NCBI GenBank assembly: GCA_910584045.1
Contig: CAJTYO010000002.1
Span: 1 to 64,000 of the forward strand
Direction: 5' to 3'
DNA length: 64,000 nt
Origin: an uncultured Oscillospiraceae bacterium
GTDB taxonomy: Bacteria > Bacillota > Clostridia > Oscillospirales > Oscillospiraceae
The position numbers and the translations under genes are program-made. Of the stretch, positions 52,111 through 62,700 are shown one piece after another. The notes under the pieces were generated by a model. It was not told the origin of the DNA. It did not search any database and was given only the letters and a program-made list of their open reading frames with translations. Each line of letters opens with the position of its first letter. The first letter of the stretch is position 1.

Positions 52111-52139
52111 ATTATAGCAAATAATGTCTTAAACAGCAA
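52111..52139 (-). promoter_or_regulatory. Promoter of the hsdM-hsdS-ATPase-HNH operon
   Basis: On the minus strand TTGCTG (52139-52134), a 17-bp spacer and TATAAT (52116-52111) give a near-consensus sigma-A promoter about 30 bp before the hsdM start codon. Confidence 0.8.
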
Positions 52140-52346
52140 GTGGAGGGGGACTTTTTGTCAAATATTTAGTGGATATGCTGTAATGGCTCTTCAAATTTAT
52201 GAAAAAGGTGGTACAGTCTCAGCTGCAACACCTATATAATCGAGGATCTAAGGTTTTTCGAGGAGGATGACGTGTAATCCGGTTTTAGCGATTGTATAGA
52301 CAGCGGTTTTTTCAAGTCGAAAGAATGAAAGTATCGCTTCGCTACT

Positions 52347-52375
52347 TGACATGATGTGATTCCGCTGGTATGCTG
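52347..52375 (+). promoter_or_regulatory. Promoter upstream of the small lipoprotein gene
   Basis: TTGACA (52347-52352), a 17-bp spacer and TATGCT (52370-52375) lie about 140 bp before ATG 52515. This leaves a long leader with no recognised structure. Confidence 0.6.
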
Positions 52376-52514
52376 TTTATAAAATTTGGTCTGTTTTGCT
52401 GCCCGTCAATTTCAAATCATTATTTTGTATAAATGATTTGGTTGGGGGGCGAAGGTTCTGTTTCCCTTTCAGCATAGAATTTTGTATAAGAGTATCTAAA
52501 AGAATGGATTTTTG

Positions 52515-52730
52515 ATGAAAAGAAGGATCATTTGCTTGACGTTCTCCAGCATGATTGTGCTGTCGCTTGCAGCCTGCTCCAAGAACGAATGGACTGTCAT
52601 TGACGGACAGGCTGCCGGCCAGGGCTTTTTAGCCGACGACGTGCAGCAGATGGAGGAAGGCGACCTTCCGGACGCGATGGATCCTGTCGAGGATTATGGA
52701 TGCGAAAGCCAAAACCAACGAGACGAATGA
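52515..52730 (+). CDS. Small lipoprotein, possibly truncated by frameshift
   Basis: This is a 71-residue protein with signal peptide KRRIICLTFSSMIVLSLAAC; the lipobox LAAC gives lipidation at the cysteine. The rest is short and acidic. A second frame (52696-52941) overlaps its end and could be the continuation after a frameshift. No family is recognised. Confidence 0.5.
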   Translation: MKRRIICLTFSSMIVLSLAACSKNEWTVIDGQAAGQGFLADDVQQMEEGDLPDAMDPVEDYGCESQNQRDE

Positions 52731-52979
52731 TGTCCAAGATGGTACAAAGTTTGACGAGGGGGTCGAACAGGCTGAGGCCAAGAAAGTTGCCTGGGAGCAG
52801 GAGAAGGGCGCGACAGGCACTATGGCTGCACCGGCCACAACATGGCCTATGAACAAGTACGGTCTGGCAGACGGCCACTTCGAAAAGTTGGTCAAGAACC
52901 ACATGGACTATTCAACAGCTATTGCGAGAGGAACGGCATGACCTTCGAGCAGTATCTCGAGGCGAACGGGATAGGGTGA
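52696..52979 (+). pseudogene. Degenerate frame downstream of the lipoprotein
   Basis: ATG 52696 opens 81 hydrophilic residues (KFDEGVEQAEAKKVAWEQEK...HMDYSTAIARGTA). After its stop another frame continues with MTFEQYLEANGIG to TGA at 52977-52979. The frame-hopping suggests one eroded gene. No ribosome site precedes ATG 52696. Confidence 0.35.
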
Positions 52980-53795
52980 TTGCGAGGGGTGGCGTGTGGT
53001 TGCGTTGCCCCTTCACTCATAAATGGAGAGTGCTTATGCATCGTCTCTCCTCTCATGTGAACATTACACATCCTTCAGAATCTCTGGTGTTACAGGCCTT
53101 ATCTAATACATTTTTTTCGACACGAAATATTTTGAAACGGCTACTTATAGCACACTTTAGATAAACAGATTACTGTGTTCACGACAAAGGCGGCGGGGAT
53201 ATGAAATGGCGGAGAGACACGAGGCGGCAGTACAACTTGTATAAAAACTTAAAAGTATGAAGAACAGTTCGTCACCGGATTACGAAGATTAAAAAGTTAC
53301 TATGTTTATATATTATTGTATTATAATAATACTATTTGAAATAAAAAGGTCTGATACTTTTTTGTGTTCAATAAAACTATGCTGATTACCATTTATGGCG
53401 ATAAAGGATGGGGAGCCCCTGTCCGGCCCCTGGTGCACTGGTTTTGCCGGAATATGCGGTGGGGGAGTCAAACGGTTTCGGAGGCTTAGGAAACCCGGTG
53501 ACGACCTTACTAAGTGGGAGGTGTTTCTTTTTGCGAGGATAAGAATTGAAAAGACGCGGAGCTGTGGCGTGAGGCTTTATTGCGGAAGTGTGCGTCGGCG
53601 GCGCAAAGCCACAGAGGAAGAACAGAAAATTTACCGTACAGGTTTCCCTGTATATATACCGGAAGGAAACCTGCATGTCTGTTTTGCATCTCTTCGTATA
53701 TATCGTGGCGGTATATTTTTCGTTCTGACTGCGTTAGAGTCTATTTGAAAATATCTGAATCATGATGTAAAAAGAGAAATAAGGGGGAGCTTAGA
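52980..53795. other. Long non-coding gap before the giant surface-protein gene
   Basis: About 815 bp. The first part is AT-rich and includes a palindrome GTATTAT-A-ATAATAC near 53319-53333 and a TATAAT at 53322-53327 that may be a -10. From 53390 to 53700 the sequence is GC-richer with stems such as CTGTGGC (53561-53567)/GCCACAG near 53607-53613. I could not match it to a known riboswitch. The reading frames in it (53395-53748 plus, 53386-53676 minus) look spurious. Confidence 0.4.
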
Positions 53796-56700
53796 ATGGA
53801 GACACTTTGGAAGCGCCTGTTGTCCGGCGTTATGGCTATCGTAGTCATGCTGTCACTGCTGCCAGTCACAGCCCTGGCCGCACTGTTGAACAACGACCCG
53901 GCAGTTAATCGGGAAATTCTGGATCAACTGGAGCAAATCTGCGGCTCGCCGGAGGAGGCAGAACGGTATTATGGCTTACTTTGCCAATACGGCCTGCTGA
54001 ATGAAGATGGCGCTGTTCCTGAGAGCTGGAGCGTCACCATGGATGGGCAAGACATTACCTTGGATGAACTACGGAAAATGCTGTCCGGCGACTATGATCC
54101 GGAAAAGCTGGTGTTGGTAGACGGGACCCCTGTCACTCTGGAAAATTTAGAGACCATCTTGGCCATTGAGGACTACATCGCCTACCTGCGGAGCACCTAC
54201 TTCAACGGATGCCAGTGGTCGGAGGAGGAACAGGCCGCTTTGACGGATCTGGTGAAGCAGATCGAGACCTCCGGTATCCAGATGTATGTGGATAATCATA
54301 TTGCGAGCTGGCCCAGCGGCATCAGCCACGAGGCACGAGTATCGGTTAGCAGCAGTGATGGCGTAAACTTCACGGCCACACTCACCGGCGCGCTGGAGAG
54401 CCAAACTGTCAGCTTTGACTGGAATGCCGTTTCCGGCAGCCAGCCCGCCGGCGGCAGCGGAACCGTAAACCTTACCGCCGATGCCAGCGGAAGCGCCACA
54501 GGGACCTTTTCTATAACCCGGGGCGCCGTCTCCACAGAGGGCGTGAGCCCTGTGCGCTCTACTGCGGATTTGGTGTACTATATTAATCTGTCAAATATAA
54601 AAAACGCGCTGTTTACGCAAAATGGAATTGCTAAAAGCAACATGTCGATGGAATTGACCACAAATGGGACGCTCTCTTTTATGCAGAGCGGGAGCTTCAC
54701 CGTCAGCGGAACACTGACGGCCTATTCGGAAGAAGCGGAAACAGAAGAAGGCTTTGGCACAATATATGGAAATCGTGATTACACCCACACGTTTACCCAA
54801 GCACAAAAGACTGCGATTGCATGGGGTCAGGTCAATCAGGTAGAGATCCAACAGACGACGCACAGCGATGTGTCTGAGTCAGGTCTGGAGGTACTTACAT
54901 CCCCGAACTCCGGACTTTACAAATTTTACTTGATACACTTCCAGGCGCAGACTGGTGGCTTCGTATGGAGTGGAGGCACCTACGGAAAACTCAATCCCAT
55001 CTCCTCGTATGAATCGTCCTATGGAGGAGGCCCGTTTCAAATAGAGCCGGACAAAATTGGAGATACAATTGTTTTTTCCGGAGCGAACCAATATCAAACT
55101 TCATCTCATGGTCCTGATGATGATTGGGCAATTGGGTTCGAGGGGCCCTATACGGAGGACCTTGCCGTCTCCGCGGTCTTTTCTGATACGCGGACAATGG
55201 GGGCAACGGCCTATTCTGTCCCAACGGGTACTTACTATCCCGGCCAGGTTGTGCCGGTGACGGTTACCTTTGGAGAACCGGTACAGACCACCGGCGCAGC
55301 TGCGGTCATCAACGGTTCCACCGTCAACGCCGCAGGGGACAATGGCGGAAGCAGCAATGTACTGACGTTTCCCTATACGGTCAAAGAGAGCGATAGCTCC
55401 GGTCTGTTCCTGACGAAGGTCAGTGCCACGGACGGAATCAACGCTGCGACGGAGACCACCTACAATACCACGATCCCAGGCGCTGTTCTGCAAACGCCCA
55501 ATCCCACTGCCGCTTTCGCCGGCATGAATGCCGAAATTGTAGACCCGCTGACGGAGCCGACGCTGATCGTGTCCCTCCAAATCAGCGGTAACCACGACAT
55601 CACCCAATGGGTGGGCGGCGATTTTGAGAGTGTGAACGGTGTGCTAACATCGAAATCTCTCTCTGTCTCTGTTGACGGCGGAGTGAATCGGTATCCGCTC
55701 ACCGCCCAGACAGAGGCCGTCACCGGCGGTACGCTGACCGCATCCATCCCTCTGCCGGTCAATACAGGAGAGAACGACGCATTCTATACAGCGGAACTGT
55801 TTCGGGACGCCGGTCTGGTATTCGGTCAGTTTGCTGCTGCGGCTCTGTCTCCTGCCAAGTTTATCACGGAGGAGGTTTTGTCCGTAAGTCTGTTTGTTGC
55901 AGACAAGGACGGCGGGGACTATCTATACGCCGACGACACCCACACAATTTATTTGCAGGACGACCCCCAGATCACCGCCTCCTACCAGCTCACCGGCAGC
56001 GGCTACTCCTTTGCCGGGGCGGACCAGTTCGACTGGAGCTCCAGCGACCCCACAATCGCCAACATCGACAGGAGCGGTAAGATCAGTCCCACGGGCAAAG
56101 CGGGGAGCGCGACGTTCACTCTTACTGCCAAAAACGGCGGCGTGGAGGGGAAGGCAGTCTCCGTCACAACGGACTCCCTGCAATTCGGCGTGGGCCTGAC
56201 GCCTTTTCTCTCCATTCCCAACGACGAGCTGGAATCGGTCAGCGGCCAGAGCGTCGCTGTCTATTGGACCAGTAATCTCTGCGACAAAAACGGAGATATG
56301 CCCACGGAGTTCTTTGTCAAGGTGATGCGAGGTAATCAGGCGGTCTACACAACCACCGTCACAGGCACAGCCTCCAATCCCGCTGCCAGTGCGGCCATCC
56401 CTGGGAACGTGTTGACCTACGACTATAGCGGCAGTGACAACAACCGGTTTGCTGTGACGGTCTCCGCCGTCTATCAGGAGAAGGAGTACAGCGCCGCAGC
56501 AATTATTGACCTCTCATCCAAGCCCGCGGTTGTGACCTTTGACAAGTTGGACAGCTATTACATCACCGACGCGCAGGGGCCGGTCAATATCAGCTGGAGC
56601 ATTGAAAACTTTGATCGCTATGCCTCGGATGACGCCGCAAATCTCTTTCAGCTGCTCATTACCAAGGATGGTCAGGAGGTCTATAAATCCAGCGACCCCG

Positions 56701-59700
56701 GCAGCGGCTCCGGGACCTTTTCCGGCAGCTTTACCCTTTCCGATACAGACGTGGCTGGGGGCGGCGGCCCCATGAGCTACCGGGATGTGTATACCGTCAC
56801 TATCCAGGCAAAAAACGGTCTGGACAGCACTTGGAGCTATGACTCCTTCATGCTGTATATCTACGATGCGGACGCGCTGAAAATCTGGATAGACGGTGAG
56901 GATAAGAGCAGCTTCTCTATGAGCAACATCCCCACGATCTCCCAGATGAACCAAGATCAGATTTTGGCCCTGAAACGGGACATCCATCTGAAGAACATTA
57001 TCAGCGTCAACTACGGCGAGTATGCCTGGAGTGAGCTGGCGGATCAGATTGTCTGGAAATCCTCGGACAGCCAGGTAGTCTCCGTGAACTACCAGCAGGG
57101 AACTCTGTACGAGAATATTGAAGACTATGCATATGTCTCCTACCGGCCCACCACGGATTTCGGCCTCAGCGGCCTGGAGGACGGTATGTCCACCATTACC
57201 GCCACCCACAAGCTCACCGGAATGCAGGACCGTCTGGATGTGCAGGTAGAGACCCTGAAGGATAAGCTGTACCTCTTCCAGTGCTATCCCCAGACCGCCG
57301 CCACTTTGACCTATACTAACGGTACAGGCCAGGAAAAAACCGTCGTCACCGACAGCGCTGGCGCGGCGGCTGTCTATGAGGAGAGCGGAATTGCCAGCGA
57401 CGTGTACTGCAGCGCGGAAAAGGACGGCATTACCTACCTGGGCACCTTTTACCGTGAGACCCTGGAGACCGGCGAAGGTGACTGGACCCGGCTGGAGCGC
57501 TATCCCTGCAACAACCTGGAGCTGCGCCGGGCGGCCTACGCCTACCTCTACGTCAAAAAGCCGGACGATTCGCCCTATACCGGCTCCGTGGTAATCCGGG
57601 GCGGCGTGTATGTAGATGGCGTATACAGGCCGGACGCCCTCTTCGGCTTCGGTAGCGGCAGCGCTGTAAACCGCCGCGGGGACACAGACAATATTGTCTC
57701 ACTTGGAAAAGATGGCAGATTAGACATCCTGATGGACCAGGGCCAGTGGGATTTAGAGGGAGATACGTCTGAGAAGCAGCACGCGATCTCGTATGTATTT
57801 GAGGTTGCCCACAGTGGGACAGACTACTACCCCATTTTTACCCATATTGACGCAGGAATGAACCAAGGAACCTTCATCAGCAGCGGATCGGCTATTATTA
57901 ATTTCCGGCATAACGCCGGCGCCGGAAAGCATCCCTTCATTATCTCGCAGACAGCTGCCAATGGCAGCACAGGCTGGCCAAGAGATGTTACGGACAGCAC
58001 CGACTGTTTGGGACCCAGCGACAGCTATCCGGCTGTCTTTCTGACCACGGAGGTCATGTGGTGGGGAGAGAATATGGAAGGTCTCACACCGAATCTGCAG
58101 CTGATGACAGAAAGCGGCATTGCGGTGGCCGACGGCGCGGGCGAATGGGACATTTCTCACACTGCCTATCCCTTCTCCTCGGATATGCTGACCTCATATA
58201 CAGTCCGATTGGATGAAGCGTCCCTGGATGGCGTGATCGACGGAGGTCAGATAAATGGAGTGGCTCTGGATTACTACAAGGACGGATCTGTGAAGAGCCG
58301 TCATGAGGAATTGCCATTCCAAATTTACAGCATGGTGGGTCTGGGAAACGTGGAGAGCAGCAGTACGCTGTCCGATTCTTTGAAGCACATAGGGGACGCC
58401 ATGAACACCAACGCTAACTCCAACATGAGCTTTGGAGATAAGTTTGTACAGATCGCCCTCAACCTTGTGGCCAAGGAGGAGTGTACGGGAGGCGAGAAAT
58501 TCTCCATGCAGCTCGCTCCAACCGGCGATCCCACGAAATTTATAGGATTTATTTCTTTAAGAGCAGGTAAGCTTAAAGGCGGCAGTTCGGTGGAGGACGA
58601 TGTGACCGGCATCACGATCATGTCCGACGGCAAGGGTGAGGCGGAATTTAAGTATACGCCAGGACTGGGTGAGATAATGGTGTTGGCGGGCAAAAAGACG
58701 CCCCAATCCTACGCCATGAAGCAGATAAAGGCGATCAACCGGGTACTCAAGCGTAAGGGCACATTGGGCTATAGCTTTGAGGTGGGCGGATATATGCAAA
58801 GCCTGGTCTATTACGATTTTGACTCCAGCAGCTGGAAAATCAAGATCCTCAGCGGCGGATTTGACGCCGGCGCGGGTTTGAGCTATTCCTGGAACTGGAA
58901 TACCATGTGCGGCCCCGTTCCCTTTACCGCCACATTGACCATTGGAGGACTTGGACAAGTGTCTATGGACGCCCTTGCCGTGTCCGCTTATGATACAGTG
59001 TCGCATACCTCTGGCATTGGCAACGATTTCCTGACGGAGCTGCGCATTGAGCTGTATATCCGCTTCTTTGGCGGCGTAGGTTTCGACTACTCCGTGGTGG
59101 CGTTCAAATTGGGCGTGTTCGGACAACTCAATCTGGTCATGCAGTTTGACTGGCTCAACCGGCCTTACATGGAGGGCGGCGGGATTATCAATGTGGCTGA
59201 CGGCCGGTCCGATGGAAATCTCAATGGACAACGGTTCCGCATTACCGGTCAAATTGGACTGGAACTTATTATGAAATTCCTTTTTATTAAGTATGAAAAA
59301 ATCCTCTATTCCTTCTCCTTCCAGCTTTTGGATGAGAATACCGGGCAATGGACGCAGATACAAGACAGCTGGGAGAAAAACTCCAAGGCCAGCACAGCAG
59401 CTATTGAGGGGTTGATGGAAAATGGCTCTTTAACCAGCTATAGCGCGGGCGGACAGCAGATGTTGTCCCTGAACCTAGCCCCCGCCCTGGAGAGCCGGGA
59501 GTATCTGTCGGAGGGCTGGCGCACCTGGGGTAACGGCGGTATTGGACTCTTCTCTCTGGATGCAGACAATGGTCTTGCCAACCTGGAGAGCAACACCTAT
59601 CCCTATGCCAATCCTGTGGTGTCGGACGACGGGAAGCTGGTGGCTTACCTCTCCGATATGGGCAGCTCAGACGCAGAGGTCACCCGTGCAGCCTACGCGG

Positions 59701-62700
59701 TCAAGGATGGTTCTTCCTACGCCAGGCGAACGGCGATCAGCGACGATGGCTACGGTGACAGTCAGCTGTCTCTTTCCGGAACGGAAGACTTTGCTGTTTC
59801 CGCCTGGACACGTCAGGCAGTTGCACTGAAGAAAGAAAATGGTACGACCCTTACCAGCGATGACCAGATGATGATGCTCAACGGTACGGAGGTTTATGCC
59901 TCGGTGTACAGCGGAGGCAGCTGGTCTACCGCCCGCTTGACAGATAATTCCTCCCCCGATCTTGCACCAGTTGTAGCGGTTAATGGAGACCGGGCCATCG
60001 TTGCATGGCGCAGCGTCTCTGCCAGCGGCGCTTTGGCGGAGGATAATGGGAATGTTCCCAGCATGACCAACTTCGATGAACGTGACAACATCGTCTATAA
60101 GATGTATGCAGATGGTGTTTGGGGCGAAACCCAGACCCTGTACAACGGCACCTCCGGCAATGTCAAGGGCATTGTAACCGCCATGCTGGAGGATGGGACT
60201 GCCGCTGTGGCCTATACTCTGGATACCGATCGGCAGGATGGCACCGTTACGGACCGGGAGATTGTGTACGCCGTCGTAGGAGCCGATGGACAGGTCTTGC
60301 GCAATGTCCAGGCCACCAATGATGCCTATCTGGATGAAAATCCCCAACTGACCGCCGTTAGATTTGGCGGAGAGCAGCGCTTTGTTCTGGGTTGGTACAC
60401 GGAGCAGGCGGCGGCCGCCGACAGCGCCGCTGTCCTGGACGGTGGCGGGGAGAGCACGGGCGGTGAAACGGTCTCCGATATCCGTCTGCTGGAGTTTGAT
60501 GCCTCTGGAACCACTGGACAGCTTCTGCCCGACTCTATTAACCAGGCCGCCAATGCTTACGATGTTTCCATCACGTCCAACTTCCGTTTTACCAAAAACA
60601 GCGATACCATCAGCGACCTGTCCATTTTATGGGTGGAGCGGGCCGGCAGGGACGATGAGACGGAGATAGAAAAGGAGGTAGAAAAGGACGTCCTTAAGGG
60701 CGTGAAGTTCTATACCTACGGACAGAACAATGAGCTCATCAGCTTCACCGGCGCGGTGGATGTGGCCGAGATGGGTGATGCCACACTCATTGACCACTTT
60801 GACGCCTATGTCAGCAACTCTGCTGCCAACGAGATCATGGCGGTCATCCTTGGTTCCACTTACGGCGCGAACGGTGCTGTGACCCGCACCGCCGAGACTA
60901 TAGGCGGCAACACGGTGCAGTATACCGTACCGTCCAGGACCTCCGCCATGTACACAGCCACGGAGACCTATCAGGACACAATTCAGGTACCCGCCTTCCT
61001 GGCAGACTATGAGACGGTGAAGCGGGGCGCTGTGACCCAGATCCAGTTCACGGTTGACAACAAGGGTATTCACGCAATCCGTCGTCTGACTATTCAGGTG
61101 GGCGACACAACCACTGTCTACGATGGCCTGAACCTGCTGCCCGGCGGGAGCATCCAGCTGACTGCGGATTATCAGGTGCCGGAGAGCGGGGTGGTGGATC
61201 CGATCTATATCGTGACCGCCGCATTTGATGAAACGGCGGGGGCGACTGGAACTGCGGAGACAGGCGAAAGCAGGGGCTTCTTTGGACTCGGTGCAAGAGC
61301 TGGTTCAAATGTGGCCACCGGGACTATATATCTGGATTTGCCGGATGTGGAGATCACCGATGCCAGAATCGTCCGGGAAGAAAACGGCGAACGCACCATC
61401 CAAATCAAGCTGAACAATCACGCCGATGCGGTGCTGGCCAAGGAAAACCGGAAAGTTAAAATCAGCTTCTATTCCGACGCGGCCTGTACCACGCTGCTGG
61501 AATCTCTGCCGCCTGTCATCATTTCCGGCGAGGAAGAGCTGGCTATGCTGGACGAGGGCGGATACAGCACACAGATCACCTTCCAGGTGGGCGATCACGT
61601 GAAGAACGGGGAGGATGTTCAGGAAATTCCCGAGAGCGGTGTGAATGTCTATATGGAAGCGGAGGTGCTGGACCAGGAGGACATAGTCCAGGGTGAACCC
61701 GTTTTCCACGACAACTATGCTTCCGTGACCTGTGAAAATTTGAAGGTACGCACTGGCAAGGACGTCATTATCACCAGCGATATGGAAACCAACGACAGCG
61801 GCAGCAAAGTAACCGTGTCCCTGCAAAATACCCGTCTGTCCAGCACGACCACCGGCAATGTCATTGCCACGCTGCTGGACCAGGACGGCGCTGTTCTGGA
61901 GCAGCTGCAAAGCTATACCGGCGGGAGCAGCGACGGCGGCTTGCTCTCTCTGAATGGAGAGGAGAAGAAGACCACATCCTTCCAGTTTAGCCGGCAGGGC
62001 AGCTCTGTTCAGATCACTTACTCCGATCTGGTGCTGGACACTGACAACGCAAATCTGGCCAGCCTGCGTTTTGAGGGACTGCCCGGCGTTTCGTTGGAGA
62101 GCTTTCAGGAGGACCCGTCAATTCCCGGAATCTATCGGGCTGCTGCATCTGCGGATGATCTGACCAGCACGGCGCTGATCGCCGCTGCTGAGAGCGCTTT
62201 CGCTAAAATACGCCTTACGGATGAGGACGAGGGAAGCAATGCGGTCAGTCGGACCGTGGATCTGAAACCAGGAGAGACAAATACCATTACTGTCAGAGTA
62301 ACGGCCGGTAGCGGAGCAGTCAAAACCTACATCCTGACTGTACAGAATAACGGCGATCCAGTCATTGATCCGATCCCCAGCAGTCCGGAGGCGGGTGAAT
62401 ACAGCGCCTCCGTCTACTACGGTTCGGATGACTCTGCAACCATCAATCTAAATGTCGCAGCCACCGGCGGCGGTACGCTGACATACCAATGGTACAGCTG
62501 TGATATGGCGGGCAATGCCGCCAAACCGGTTCAGGACGCCACCGCAAGCACCTTGACAGTTCCCAATACGCAGCTGCCGGGAGTCTATTACTATCGCTGC
62601 AAGGTAACCCGGCATATGGTATCCGGCGGCACAAAGGACTACTGGAGCAGCGTCGCCTCCGTGGAGGTCAGGCAGGGGAACGGGAACGCAGTCACGGTGA

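Noticed and set aside
53386..53748. Overlapping frames on both strands and a possible riboswitch in the leader of the surface-protein gene
   Set aside because: The frames lack start signals and similarity. GCGCAAAGCCACAG near 53600 recalls part of the c-di-GMP-I riboswitch, but the other conserved segments are missing.
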